Source: Actinomycetota bacterium
Lineage (GTDB): Bacteria > Actinomycetota > CADDZG01 > WHSQ01
Direction of reading: 5' to 3'
Assembly: GCA_030446465.1 (NCBI GenBank)
Contig: JAUJNI010000001.1
Coordinates: 233,859-297,858, forward strand
DNA length: 64,000 nucleotides
The first letter of the stretch is position 1, and each line of letters starts with the position of its first letter. Below the pieces are notes generated by a model. That model ran no database searches. It was not told where the DNA came from and saw only the letters and a program-made list of their open reading frames with translations. Below are positions 9,266 to 18,218 of this stretch, in pieces. The translations under genes and the position numbers were made by a program.

Positions 9266-9634
9266 GTGGGTTTCATGGACAAGGTGAAAGCGGCCACACA
9301 GGACGTCGCGGCGCAGGCCAAGACCGCGACGGCTACTGCACAGACCAAGATGGAGCGGGCCCAGCTCAAGAAGAAGATGGACGAGTCGGCGCGCCGGCTG
9401 GGCTATCTGATCTACCAGGAGAGAACCCAGGGCACGCCCTCGGGGGCCGAGGGCGACTCCTTGGTGAGCGACATCGCCGGCTACGAGGCTGCCATCGCCG
9501 CCCAGGCGGCGGAGACTCCGGCAGCCCAGGGGGGCGATCAGGGAACAGCCGCCGCTGCACCACCCGTGGCTCCGCAGCAAGGGGTGGCTCCCGAGGAGCC
9601 GGTCCCGCCACCACCGCCCACCTCGGCCCCCTAA
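9266..9634 (+). CDS. Small helical protein with Ala/Pro-rich tail, unknown function
   Basis: A 122-aa product starting at a GTG seven bases after a strong AAGGAGGAGG site. Residues 1-60 form an amphipathic, Lys/Ala/Gln-rich helix (KVKAATQDVAAQAKTATAT), followed by a RRLGYLIYQE segment that is common in small actinobacterial proteins of unknown role, and then a low-complexity Ala/Pro/Gln tail ending in PPPPPTSAP. No signal peptide or membrane segment is present. The pattern suggests a cytoplasmic structural or adaptor protein. I do not recognise a named family. It follows glmS by 43 bp and could be co-transcribed. Confidence 0.7.
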   Translation: MGFMDKVKAATQDVAAQAKTATATAQTKMERAQLKKKMDESARRLGYLIYQERTQGTPSGAEGDSLVSDIAGYEAAIAAQAAETPAAQGGDQGTAAAAPPVAPQQGVAPEEPVPPPPPTSAP

Positions 9635-9638
9635 CGGT

Positions 9639-9694
9639 CGTCCATTGGGCGTTGGCGCACTGAAGCCGTGGGCTGACGTCCATTAGTCGATGGA
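9639..9694. repeat. Intergenic repeat of the GTCCATTG family (single copy)
   Basis: The element begins CGTCCATTGG and contains GCGCAC, CCGTGGGC and GACGTCCA in the same order as the two copies at 57257-57380. Its ends TCCAT (9641-9645) and ATGGA (9690-9694) are complementary. It lies just after a stop codon, as do the other family members. Function unknown; transcription termination or mRNA stabilisation is possible. Confidence 0.55.
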
Positions 9695-9772
9695 GACTCG
9701 GGGGTTCGCAAGACCATCCTGACTTTCATCATTAGGACCACACGGGTGGGTAGACCGCTTTAGATTGTCTCC

Positions 9773-11284
9773 GTGAGGCCCCTGCTGTCGCCCGAGGAGA
9801 TGGCGCGCGCCGACCGTGCCGCCGTCGACGCCGGCACCTCGACCTACATGCTGATGGAGCGCGCCGGCCGCGCGGTGGCTCGGGCCGCGATCCGATTAGT
9901 CGCCGGCCGCTACGGGCGCAGGGTCGTCGTCGTATGCGGCAAGGGCAACAACGGTGGGGACGGATTCGTTGCGGCCCGTGTGCTGGCCGCCGAAGGCCTG
10001 TCCGTGCGGTGCCTCACTCTCGCCGACGGGCTGCAGGGCGCCGCCAAGGAGCATCTCGAGCGCATGATCGCGGCAGGAATTAGCCCGGAGCGCTTCGATG
10101 CCGGCCGCCTCGAGGGAGCCGACGTCATCGTCGATGCCATCTTCGGCACCGGTTTCAGGGGCGTTGCCGAAGGTGAACCCGCCCGTGCCATAGAAGCCGT
10201 CAACGCAAGCGAAGCTCCGGTTGTTGCGGTCGACATCCCTTCTGGGGTCGACGGGCTTACCGGCGCGGTCAGCGGGCCCGCCGTCAGAGCCGCTGTGACC
10301 GTCGCCATGGGGGCCGAGAAGTACGGCACCGCGCTCCCTCCCGGACTTGCCCACGCCGGCACGGTCGAGGTCGCCGACATCGGCATTCCGGTGGAGTCCT
10401 CGGAGGCCTCGGTCATGGCCCCGGTCGATGTCGCCGGGATCATCCCCGTGAGAGGGACCGACGCCCACAAGCGCAGCGTCGGGTCGGTTGCCATCCTGGC
10501 CGGTTCCGACGGCATGAGCGGCGCAGCCATCCTTACCTCCATAGGGACCATGAGAGCCGGGGCGGGTTACGCGACGCTCATCACGACGCCTTACGTCGAC
10601 GACGCCAAGAAGACGCGGGCGCCAGAGCTCGTCTCGAAGGTTGCCCCAGGGGCCTCTGACCTGGGGCCAGAGGTGCTCCGGAGCTTCTCGGACGTGATTG
10701 AACGCGCCGACGCGGTCGCGATCGGACCCGGCCTTGGGCAGGGGACGCGCCAGCAAGAGCTCGTCGAAGAGGCCCTCCGCTCGGTCGAGGCCCCTGTGGT
10801 GGTGGATGCAGACGGACTGAACGTGCTCTCCGATCGCCCCGAAGTCATCCTCGACCGGACGGCTCCAGTCGTGATCACGCCGCACGCAGGCGAGATGGCA
10901 CGGCTTCTGGGCACCTCGTCTTCCGAGGTGCAAGGCAACCGGCTCGAGGTCGCTCGCGCCGCGGCCCTTAGGTTCGGTTGCGTGGTGCTCCTGAAGGGGG
11001 CGAGCACGGTCATATCGCAGCCGTCGGGCCGGTCCGTGGTCAATCGAACCGGGGGCCCCGAGCTTGCCACCGCCGGCACCGGCGACGTCCTTACCGGGGT
11101 GGTTGTTTCGCTACTGGCGACGGGCATCGACGCGTTCGACGCCACCTGGGCGGCCGCGTTTGTTCACGGGGTGGCCGGTTCGCTGGCGGCGTCGGCCACG
11201 GACGGGTACGGCGTGCTCGCGGGAGACGTCGCCGCCGCCCTGCCCGAGGCGTTCGCGGTGGTCATGAAAGCCCAGAGCACCTGA
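9773..11284 (+). CDS. nnr: Bifunctional NAD(P)H-hydrate epimerase / ADP-dependent dehydratase
   Basis: Repairs NADH and NADPH that have become hydrated. The 503-aa protein fuses two domains. The N-terminal epimerase (about residues 1-215) has CGKGNNGGDGF at 55-65 and AIFGTGFRG with its catalytic Asp region. The C-terminal ribokinase-like dehydratase (about 225-495) has the DADGLN loop, ITPHAGEMARLLG, LLKGAST and the anion-hole motif TAGTGDVLTG. The fused arrangement is the common bacterial form. The GTG start follows a GC-rich leader without a clear ribosome site. It is followed 22 bp later by alr, an arrangement often seen in Gram-positive bacteria. Confidence 0.95.
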   Translation: MRPLLSPEEMARADRAAVDAGTSTYMLMERAGRAVARAAIRLVAGRYGRRVVVVCGKGNNGGDGFVAARVLAAEGLSVRCLTLADGLQGAAKEHLERMIAAGISPERFDAGRLEGADVIVDAIFGTGFRGVAEGEPARAIEAVNASEAPVVAVDIPSGVDGLTGAVSGPAVRAAVTVAMGAEKYGTALPPGLAHAGTVEVADIGIPVESSEASVMAPVDVAGIIPVRGTDAHKRSVGSVAILAGSDGMSGAAILTSIGTMRAGAGYATLITTPYVDDAKKTRAPELVSKVAPGASDLGPEVLRSFSDVIERADAVAIGPGLGQGTRQQELVEEALRSVEAPVVVDADGLNVLSDRPEVILDRTAPVVITPHAGEMARLLGTSSSEVQGNRLEVARAAALRFGCVVLLKGASTVISQPSGRSVVNRTGGPELATAGTGDVLTGVVVSLLATGIDAFDATWAAAFVHGVAGSLAASATDGYGVLAGDVAAALPEAFAVVMKAQST

Positions 11285-11306
11285 GCCGCACCTATAACCT
11301 CCTCCT

Positions 11307-12455
11307 ATGGGATTGACGAGGGCCGAGAGCGAGGACCGGGGGCACGGGGTGTGGGCCGAGGTCGACCTCGGTGCGATCAGGCACAACATCGGGATCCTTC
11401 GGAACATCGCGCGTGGGGCCGAGGTCATGGGGGTCGTCAAGGGATACGCCTACGGCCACGGCAACCCTGCTTCGGCACAGGCCATGCTCGAGGCGGGCGC
11501 GACGAGGCTGGGGGTCGCGAGAGTCGCCGAGGCGTTGCACCTTAGAGACGCGGGGATCTCGGCCCCCATTCACGTGTTCACCGAGCCCCCACCTCGATCG
11601 GCGGACACGATGATCGATCACGACCTGACCGCAACGATCTACACGGAGGCGTTCGCTCGAGAGCTGTCCGAGGCCGCGCTCGCCGCCCGGCGCCGCGTTC
11701 CCGTCCACGTCAAGATCGACACCGGGATGCACCGCGTCGGTCTTCTTGCAGACGACGCGGTCGGCGCCATCAAAGCCATAAAGACGATGGAGGGCATAGT
11801 CATCGAAGGCGCGTGGAGCCACCTCGCGGTCGCCGACCTTGTAGACCATCCTTTTACGCGCAAGCAGCTCGATCTCTTCGTCGACGTGGTCGGTCGAATC
11901 GAACGCGTCGGCGTCAAGCTGAGATACCGTCACCTCGCCAACTCCGCCGCCACGCTGTCGGTTCCCGAGACGCACTTCGACATGGTTCGCTGCGGCATTG
12001 CCGCCTACGGGCTATGGCCCGGGCCGGTCCTGGTCGGCAGCGCGGATCTGCGCCCGGCGATGGCCTTGAGGGCCAGGATCAATCAAGACAAGGTCTTGCC
12101 CGCCGGCGAGCGCCTCTCGTATGGCCTCGACTATGAATTGCCCAAGACGGCAAGAGTGGTGACGGTTCCCGCCGGCTATGCCGATGGTTACGACCGCCGG
12201 CTCTCGGGACGTGCCGACGTGCTGATTGACGGTCGTCGGCATCGGGTATCGGGAACCGTGTGCATGGACCAGTTCTTGGTGGATACCGGAGATCACGAAG
12301 TCAAGGTGGGCGCGGTCGCGACCTTGATCGGAGCCGATGGGTCAGAGACGGTTTCCGCAGAGGAGCTGGCCGGCCACATCGGCACCATCAATTACGAGGT
12401 GACGACTCGCATACCGTCGCGGGTTCCCCGCATCTACCTGAACGAGGGTGCCTGA
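11307..12455 (+). CDS. alr: Alanine racemase Alr
   Basis: PLP enzyme interconverting L- and D-alanine for peptidoglycan. The 382-aa protein has the PLP-lysine motif as VVKGYAYGHG with Lys45. The two residues after the lysine are Gly-Tyr rather than the usual Ala-Asn/Asp, a mild departure. The second catalytic base is the tyrosine of LSYGLDY, followed by VPAGYADGYDR and GTVCMDQFLVD, which are conserved blocks of the C-terminal beta domain. It follows nnr and precedes an alpha/beta hydrolase and an M29 peptidase; 11284-14658 reads as one transcription unit. Confidence 0.95.
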   Translation: MGLTRAESEDRGHGVWAEVDLGAIRHNIGILRNIARGAEVMGVVKGYAYGHGNPASAQAMLEAGATRLGVARVAEALHLRDAGISAPIHVFTEPPPRSADTMIDHDLTATIYTEAFARELSEAALAARRRVPVHVKIDTGMHRVGLLADDAVGAIKAIKTMEGIVIEGAWSHLAVADLVDHPFTRKQLDLFVDVVGRIERVGVKLRYRHLANSAATLSVPETHFDMVRCGIAAYGLWPGPVLVGSADLRPAMALRARINQDKVLPAGERLSYGLDYELPKTARVVTVPAGYADGYDRRLSGRADVLIDGRRHRVSGTVCMDQFLVDTGDHEVKVGAVATLIGADGSETVSAEELAGHIGTINYEVTTRIPSRVPRIYLNEGA

Positions 12456-12518
12456 GTTGCAGCCCTGCGTGACGGCAGCCTCGGTGGCCGCGGCTCGACC
12501 GGCAACCGAGGATGAAAG

Positions 12519-13565
12519 TTGAAAAAGGGCAGCATCGTCGCTCTCGCCGGAACCGCGGCCGGTCTCGCCGCGGGGGCCGTCGCGGAGCGGGTCGCGGTGC
12601 GAAGGAAGCGAACCAAAGACCCTGAGGCCGAGCAAGAGCTCGGGCAAAGAAGGGGAGCTCGCGGACGCAGAACCGATCTCGGGGATGGGGCCAAGCTGTT
12701 CATCGAGGAGACCGGCCCCCGCTCTTCACGCGGCGTCATCTTCATTCACGGATCGGCCCTTCGGACGGACGTGTGGTTCTACCAGCTGGCAGGCATGGGT
12801 GATCACAGACTCGTCTTCTACGACCTTCGAGGTCACGGCCTGTCGCAGCCACGGGGCAAGACCGGTTACGAGATCGCGGCTCTCGCCGAGGATCTCAAAG
12901 CAGTGATGGATGACTGCACGCTCGAGGAAGTGGTTCTGGTCGGTCATTCGGTCGGCGGAATGATCGCCATGACCTTGTGCATGAATCACCCGGAATTGAT
13001 GGGCTCCCGGATCAAGGGCCTTGCGCTGTTGAACACCACCTACGGCCCCGCGGTTGAGACCCTGATCGGAGGTGCCTCGCTGGCGAGGCTGGAACGCCTC
13101 ACTCGTCGCCCCTTCGACGCGCTGGGTTCTCATTCATCCCGCATAGACCGATTGCGCCGAGTCATCAAGCCGTCGGACGCGATGTTTTGGGCCGTTGCTT
13201 TCGCTGCGTTTGCCCCCGGTGCCTCCGCCAAGCACATCGACTTCACCTACGACATGGTTGCAGAGACGCCGACCGATGTGATCTTCGACCTCGTGAAGTC
13301 CTACAGAGCATTCGACGCACGCGGGCGGCTCGACGAGATAAACGTCCCAACTCTGGTCATAGGAGGCGTCCATGACCGCCTGACCCTGCCCTCGGCCTCG
13401 GAATATCTCGCCCAGCACCTACCTAAGTCCGAGCTCCACATCCTCGAAGACTGTGGTCATATGTCGATGCTCGAGGGCCACGCCGAGGTGAACGGTCTGT
13501 TGGAGCGTTTCTTCGACGACAATTTGGGGCGCCCGCGAAAGCAGAGAGGGAGCAATGGTGGATAG
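12519..13565 (+). CDS. Alpha/beta hydrolase with N-terminal membrane anchor
   Basis: A 348-aa serine hydrolase. A TTG start is chosen because GAGG lies seven bases upstream and the frame opens with MKKGSIVALAGTAAGLAAGA, a Lys-led hydrophobic stretch that looks like a signal anchor. The hydrolase fold follows: oxyanion region IFIHGSALR, RGHGLSQP, nucleophile Ser144 in VGHSVGGM, acid Asp in GGVHDRLT, and catalytic His in EDCGHMSMLEG. The lid region between residues 165 and 270 is ordinary. Substrate is not evident. Its 3' end overlaps the next gene by 11 bases, indicating co-translation with the M29 peptidase. Confidence 0.85.
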   Translation: MKKGSIVALAGTAAGLAAGAVAERVAVRRKRTKDPEAEQELGQRRGARGRRTDLGDGAKLFIEETGPRSSRGVIFIHGSALRTDVWFYQLAGMGDHRLVFYDLRGHGLSQPRGKTGYEIAALAEDLKAVMDDCTLEEVVLVGHSVGGMIAMTLCMNHPELMGSRIKGLALLNTTYGPAVETLIGGASLARLERLTRRPFDALGSHSSRIDRLRRVIKPSDAMFWAVAFAAFAPGASAKHIDFTYDMVAETPTDVIFDLVKSYRAFDARGRLDEINVPTLVIGGVHDRLTLPSASEYLAQHLPKSELHILEDCGHMSMLEGHAEVNGLLERFFDDNLGRPRKQRGSNGG

Positions 13566-14658
13566 CAGGGCCGAGAAGCTTGCCGACATCCTGGTCGATT
13601 ATTCGACCCGGGTGAGAAGTGGCGACAAGGTCTCCATTCGCGGGTCCTACGTCGCCGAACCCTTGATCCTTGCCCTCTACCGCAGGTGCCTCGAACGAGG
13701 GGCCTACCCAATGATCAGGGCCGACCTTCCCAGGGCCGAGCCACTCCTTTATCGGTTTGCAGAGGAGCATCAGCTCGAATACGTCTGGGAGACGGAGACG
13801 TGGATGGCGGACAATCTCGACGTCTCCTTCTCGATCATCTCGGACTCGAACACTCGCCAGCTGTCGAGAACCGACCCCGCCCGGCAAGCGATCAGGGCCA
13901 AGGCACGCAGACCGCTTCTCGAGAAGCTCATGCAGCGGGCGGCCGCGGGCGACTATCGCTGGAACGTCACGTTGTATCCGACGGAGGCGCATGCCATGGA
14001 TGCGGAGATGAGCCTGGCCGAGTACGAAGATTTCTATTACGGCGCGTGCCTGGTGGATGCGGCCGACCCGGTTGCGGAGTGGCGGAAGGTCGCCGACCGG
14101 CACCGTCGCCTGGTCGAGTGGATGCAAGACCGTAACGAGGTGCACATCGAGGGTGAGGGAACCGACCTCGTCCTGGAGGTGGGTGGGCGCACCTTTCTGC
14201 CCGCCGACGGAAAGGAGAACTTTCCCGACGGCGAGATCTTCACCGGGCCCCGCGAGGACAGGACCCGCGGCCACATCACCTTCAGCTTCCCTGCGATCCG
14301 CGGAGGGCAGAGCGTCGAGGGCATCAGACTCGAGTTCGAGGGGGGCAGGGTCGTCGAAGCAACCGCCCGCAAGAACGAGGAGTTCCTGATCAAGACGCTC
14401 GACACCGATCCTGGGGCCCGCGTCCTTGGGGAGCTCGGCATCGGGACCAACTATGGGATCACGCAGTTCAGCGGCGAGACGTTGCTCGACGAGAAGATCG
14501 GCGGAACCGTTCACCTTGCCGTCGGATCCTCCTATCCGGAGAGCGGCGGAGTAAACCAGTCCGCGGTGCACTGGGACATGGTGTGTGATCTCCGTAAGGG
14601 TGGCCGCATCACGGTGGACGGGGACGTGCTCATGGAGGACGGCCGGCTCCTGGTCTGA
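13555..14658 (+). CDS. M29-family aminopeptidase (AmpS/aminopeptidase T type)
   Basis: A 367-aa metallopeptidase that removes N-terminal residues from peptides. The metal site blocks of family M29 are visible: NFPDGEIFTGP (first Glu ligand), then RGHITFSFPA, KNEEFL, LGIGTN, and the C-terminal GTVHLAVGSS and SAVHWDMVCD with their His and Asp ligands. These are in the family order and spacing. It starts inside the end of the hydrolase gene, so the two are likely coupled. Likely a cytoplasmic general aminopeptidase; preferred residues cannot be read from the sequence. Confidence 0.9.
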   Translation: MVDSRAEKLADILVDYSTRVRSGDKVSIRGSYVAEPLILALYRRCLERGAYPMIRADLPRAEPLLYRFAEEHQLEYVWETETWMADNLDVSFSIISDSNTRQLSRTDPARQAIRAKARRPLLEKLMQRAAAGDYRWNVTLYPTEAHAMDAEMSLAEYEDFYYGACLVDAADPVAEWRKVADRHRRLVEWMQDRNEVHIEGEGTDLVLEVGGRTFLPADGKENFPDGEIFTGPREDRTRGHITFSFPAIRGGQSVEGIRLEFEGGRVVEATARKNEEFLIKTLDTDPGARVLGELGIGTNYGITQFSGETLLDEKIGGTVHLAVGSSYPESGGVNQSAVHWDMVCDLRKGGRITVDGDVLMEDGRLLV

Positions 14659-14738
14659 CTAGTTGTCCCCTTCTCTTGCCACACTGGCTTTAGAGCGACC
14701 GCCGTGCACCTGAAGATCAATGCCGCCGGCACGCCCGG

Positions 14739-16040
14739 CTAGGCGTCGATGGCGGACAGCGCTTCAGGCTGCGGTGTTTGACCTTCTGACTCTGGCTCTG
14801 TGGGCAGGTAGTCCTCCGCGTGGCCTAGGGGGCCGAACGCGAACACGATTGGGATGATCATTGTGATTACGCCGATGCCCGCGTACACGAGCGCGACATC
14901 GTGCGTGGCCTCGATGATCAAGCCACCGAGATATGCGCCGACCGGGATGGCGGACCATGCGAGCACCCCCGCGATGCTCATGATCCGTCCCATCATGTTG
15001 TTGGGCACGATCGCTTGCCGGAGGCTGATGGTCTGGATGTTGAACAGGATGCCGAAGCCTGCGCCGATGCCGTAGATCGGTAGAGCAATCCAGAACTCTC
15101 GCATTTGGGAGAAGACCAGGATCATCAAGCCGTCGATGACCAGGGCCGTCAGTGCCACCTTGCTGAAGGACCAACGCTTGCGAATCTTGCCGGCAAGCAA
15201 TCCGAGAACCATCATGCCCGCCGCGCCGGACGAGAACAACAGCGCGGTCTGCGATTGGTCCGCTCCGAGGCGGACGTCTGCGAACAGCACGAGCTGGGTG
15301 AACACCGTCGTGCCTATGAGATTGTAGATCGCCATCATCACGGAGATGTTTCGCAACACCGGATGCTTGAGCACGTACGTCAGTCCCTCTTTGACTTCCT
15401 TTCGAATGGTCGTGAGTTCTTTCTTCTCGCCTTCCTCGGGATTGAAGCGGCAGCGGATCAAACCCAGCGATAGTGCCGACAACAAGAAGGTCAGGGCGTC
15501 GAAGTACATGACGTCCTCTATGGCGAGAACCGCGACCAGAGCCCCCGCAACGATGGGACCGGCGATCTGCGCCCCCGAGAGGCTTGCCTGGATGCGCCCG
15601 TTTGCAGTGACGAGCTCGTCCTTGCCGACGATGTTCGGAATGGCGGCCCACTGCGATGAGTCGAAGAAGATAGTGAGCGTCGAGCTGATGAAGCCCACGG
15701 CGTAGATCCACTCCACCGTCAGCGCGCCGGTCAGCGACAACAAGGGGATCGTCGAGATGACCAGCGCGCGCAGGATGTCGACCCCGATCATCAGCCTCTT
15801 GCGGTCGAGCCGGTCGGTCCAGGCCCCGATGATCAGGCCGAAGAGCAGGTAGGGAACGAACTCACTTGCAGTCGTCAGCGCGAGGTTGATGGCGGATCCG
15901 GTTAGCTCGTACACGAGCAGGGGCAGCGCGAAGAAGGTGAACGAGCTGCCCAGATTGGAGATCGTCTGCCCCGCCCAGAACTTCCAAAAGTCGGCGCCGA
16001 GCCGCTCGCTGCGAGGGGCTTGCACCTGCTCCGTTGCCAT
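14739..16040 (-). CDS. MFS transporter, EntS/MFS_3-like efflux type
   Basis: A 433-aa membrane protein with about 12 hydrophobic helices. The first loop carries the MFS signature as GAWTDRLDRKRLMI, and TISNLGSSFTFFALPLLVY starts the first helix, as in MFS_3 exporters of macrolides or siderophores. The mid-protein cytosolic loop is charged (EEGEKKELTTIRKEVK). The ATG at 16040 is chosen because GGAGGAAG sits six bases upstream; a longer frame to 16124 has no such site. The C-terminus is an acidic cytoplasmic tail. It is divergent from the uracil-DNA glycosylase gene; the substrate cannot be told. Confidence 0.88.
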   Translation of the reverse strand: MATEQVQAPRSERLGADFWKFWAGQTISNLGSSFTFFALPLLVYELTGSAINLALTTASEFVPYLLFGLIIGAWTDRLDRKRLMIGVDILRALVISTIPLLSLTGALTVEWIYAVGFISSTLTIFFDSSQWAAIPNIVGKDELVTANGRIQASLSGAQIAGPIVAGALVAVLAIEDVMYFDALTFLLSALSLGLIRCRFNPEEGEKKELTTIRKEVKEGLTYVLKHPVLRNISVMMAIYNLIGTTVFTQLVLFADVRLGADQSQTALLFSSGAAGMMVLGLLAGKIRKRWSFSKVALTALVIDGLMILVFSQMREFWIALPIYGIGAGFGILFNIQTISLRQAIVPNNMMGRIMSIAGVLAWSAIPVGAYLGGLIIEATHDVALVYAGIGVITMIIPIVFAFGPLGHAEDYLPTEPESEGQTPQPEALSAIDA

Positions 16041-16117
16041 TGCGACTTCCTCCGTCAAGACGTTGCTGCGATCATCACAGGCTAGTGCCGGAGGGGCTGG
16101 TGTTTTACCCTGAACCA

Positions 16118-16870
16118 ATGCCACCCTTTGACGGTCCAGGGAGCCCTCTCGGTGATGACTTCGAAGCCGTCAAGCTACAGGCACTGGCGTGCACCAGATG
16201 CCGCCTTGCGGAGGGACGCACCCAGGTGGTGTGGGCCGACGGAAACCTCGAGTCGGACCTCCTCTTCATCGGAGAGGCCCCCGGGTTCAACGAGGACAAG
16301 CAGGGCTTGCCGTTCGTCGGCGCCGCAGGGCAGCTGCTCGACACGCTGCTGGCGGAGATCGGCCTCGATCGCACCGGCGCGGCGATCGTCAACGTCATCA
16401 AGTGCCGTCCCCCCGGCAACCGGGACCCGCTCCCCGACGAGATCGAGGCCTGCCGTCCCTACCTCGAGGCCCAGCTGGCGCACATGAAGCCCAAGGTCAT
16501 CGTCACGCTCGGGAACTTCGCTACCAAATTCGTTCTCGAGCAGCAGATCGGGATCACCAGGGCCCGGGGGCAGGCCTACCAGCGAAGAGGCGCAACCGTT
16601 ATTCCCACCTTTCACCCGGCGGCAGCCTTGCGGGGAGGAAGGTTCGGAGGGACGAGCCCCGTGGACGCCATTCGCCACGACCTCCAAATGGCAGCAAAGG
16701 TTCTGGCTCAGGCCACGGCCGCCGAGCGGGATCGGGCGAGGGAGACTCCGGCGGCCCCGGCCGAGCCCCGCGAGCTCCGTCTCGACGACCTCCACGAAGC
16801 CCCCGCGCAGCAGGCCCCCGAGCCGGCCGTGGTTGCGGCCGCGGAGGCGCGGCAACTCGGCCTCTTCTAA
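16118..16870 (+). CDS. udg: Uracil-DNA glycosylase, iron-sulfur type (family 4-like)
   Basis: Excises uracil from DNA. The 250-aa protein has the four cluster cysteines at Cys25, Cys28, Cys96 and Cys112 (CTRC and a pair spaced by 15 residues), the active-site motif GEAPGFNEDKQGLPFVG at residues 52-68, TLGNFA, and the second motif HPAAALRG. The C-terminal 45 residues are Ala/Pro/Glu-rich and look disordered. The start is ambiguous: a GTG at 16100 has a nearby GGAGGGG but only three bases of spacing, while ATG 16118 fits the family N-terminus. The tsaE start codon follows the stop after three bases. Confidence 0.92.
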   Translation: MPPFDGPGSPLGDDFEAVKLQALACTRCRLAEGRTQVVWADGNLESDLLFIGEAPGFNEDKQGLPFVGAAGQLLDTLLAEIGLDRTGAAIVNVIKCRPPGNRDPLPDEIEACRPYLEAQLAHMKPKVIVTLGNFATKFVLEQQIGITRARGQAYQRRGATVIPTFHPAAALRGGRFGGTSPVDAIRHDLQMAAKVLAQATAAERDRARETPAAPAEPRELRLDDLHEAPAQQAPEPAVVAAAEARQLGLF

Positions 16871-16873
16871 CGC

Positions 16874-17488
16874 ATGCGGAGCACCCTGCGCATCACGTCG
16901 AGATCGCCCGAGGAGACGCGCATCGTGGGATCCGCCTTGGCCCCCTCGCTTTTGCCGGGAGACGTCATCAGTCTCAGCGGTGATCTGGGCGCGGGCAAGA
17001 CCGTGTTCGTGCAGGGGGTTGCGGGGGCCATGGGGGTCAAGGGGCGCGTGACCAGCCCCACCTTCACCCTCGTGCACGAGTACGACGGGAAGTTCCCAAT
17101 CGTGCACCTCGACGTCTATCGTCTCGACCATTTCCAGGAGGTGCTCGACCTCGGCTTCGAGGAGCTGGTGCAGCCGGAGGCAGTCCTTTTTGTCGAGTGG
17201 GGTGAGGCGGTGGCACCGCTCTTGCCGGCGCGCTACCTCGACATCGAGCTTCGCCGGGTGCAGTCCGATCCCGACACCCGGATCTTGAGCTTTCGGGCGC
17301 GGGGCGCGGGCTGGGAGCGCAAGCTGGAGAGCATGCGCATGACCGCGGAGACGCTGCTCGACGCGGCTTCGTCGGACGAAGGCGTAGGAGGACGCCTCTC
17401 TTACGAATCGGACCTTGGCTTGAGTGGTGGCTCCAGCGGTCGTAGGCTCGGCGATGAGGGGTCAGAACCGCCACCGCGGTCACCCTAG
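16874..17488 (+). CDS. tsaE: tRNA t6A synthesis ATPase TsaE
   Basis: ATPase that works with TsaB and TsaD to place threonylcarbamoyl on A37 of ANN-decoding tRNAs. The Walker A motif GDLGAGKT is at residues 36-43, SPTFTLVHEY is the switch region, and LDVYRLD and LFVEWGE are the following family motifs. The core ends near residue 145. The remaining 55-60 residues are a Ser/Gly-rich tail not typical of TsaE, and the end of the gene may simply have drifted. It is followed by tsaB after 19 bp with a strong ribosome site. Confidence 0.94.
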   Translation: MRSTLRITSRSPEETRIVGSALAPSLLPGDVISLSGDLGAGKTVFVQGVAGAMGVKGRVTSPTFTLVHEYDGKFPIVHLDVYRLDHFQEVLDLGFEELVQPEAVLFVEWGEAVAPLLPARYLDIELRRVQSDPDTRILSFRARGAGWERKLESMRMTAETLLDAASSDEGVGGRLSYESDLGLSGGSSGRRLGDEGSEPPPRSP

Positions 17489-17507
17489 ATCCGACCAGGA
17501 GGTCTGA

Positions 17508-18218
17508 GTGCTGGTCCTCGGCATCGAGACGTCGACGCCCCAGACGAGCGTCGCAATCGGCTCGGAGCAGGGCGTCGTGGCGAGCGCCCTGGTGTCGCGG
17601 GGGGCGAGCTACAACGAGTTCCTGCTTCCGGCGATCCGCTTTTGCCTCGATGAGGCGGGGCTAGGGTTCCGCAATCTCGGTGGCGTCGCCGTGAGCCTCG
17701 GCCCTGGCCTGTACAGCGGCATGCGGGTCGGTGTCGCAACCGGCAAGGCGCTCGCTCAATCCCTGTCGGTGCCTATCGTGGGCATGGCGAGCCTCGACTT
17801 GCTGGCCTACGAGGTGCGCTATTCGCCCAAGACGATCTGCGCGGTGCTCGATGCTCGAAGAAGCGAGGTGTTCAACGCCTTCTATCGATCCTCGCCGGGC
17901 GGCATCCAGAGGATGACCGAGTACCGAGTCGAGAGGCCGGAGCAGCTGGCGACCACCCTTGGAGCGTGGCCCCGAGAGGTGCTGCTCGTGGGCGCGGGGG
18001 CGTTGCTCTACCGAGACGTCTTCGAGGACCTGGGCGCCGGCGTCGAAATCGGTACGATGGGCCATTCATTCCCCGATGCTCGAGCTCTGGTCGAGCTCGC
18101 GCTGCCACGTATGTTTCGAGAGGACTTCGACTCGTTGGACGACCTAAAGCCTCTCTATCTGAGGCAATCGGCGAGGCGTATCCAATGGGAGCGCATAAGA
18201 GGAAGCCGGTCGGCGTGA
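17508..18218 (+). CDS. tsaB: tRNA t6A synthesis protein TsaB
   Basis: Inactive ASKHA-fold partner that dimerises with TsaD. A GTG start follows AGGAGG by five bases. The 236-aa product opens with LVLGIETSTPQTSVAIG, then SLGPGLYSGMRVGVATGKAL, the segment conserved among TsaB proteins. It lacks the His-x-x-x-His metal motif, as expected for TsaB. The stop overlaps the next start as TGATG, coupling it to rimI. Confidence 0.94.
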   Translation: MLVLGIETSTPQTSVAIGSEQGVVASALVSRGASYNEFLLPAIRFCLDEAGLGFRNLGGVAVSLGPGLYSGMRVGVATGKALAQSLSVPIVGMASLDLLAYEVRYSPKTICAVLDARRSEVFNAFYRSSPGGIQRMTEYRVERPEQLATTLGAWPREVLLVGAGALLYRDVFEDLGAGVEIGTMGHSFPDARALVELALPRMFREDFDSLDDLKPLYLRQSARRIQWERIRGSRSA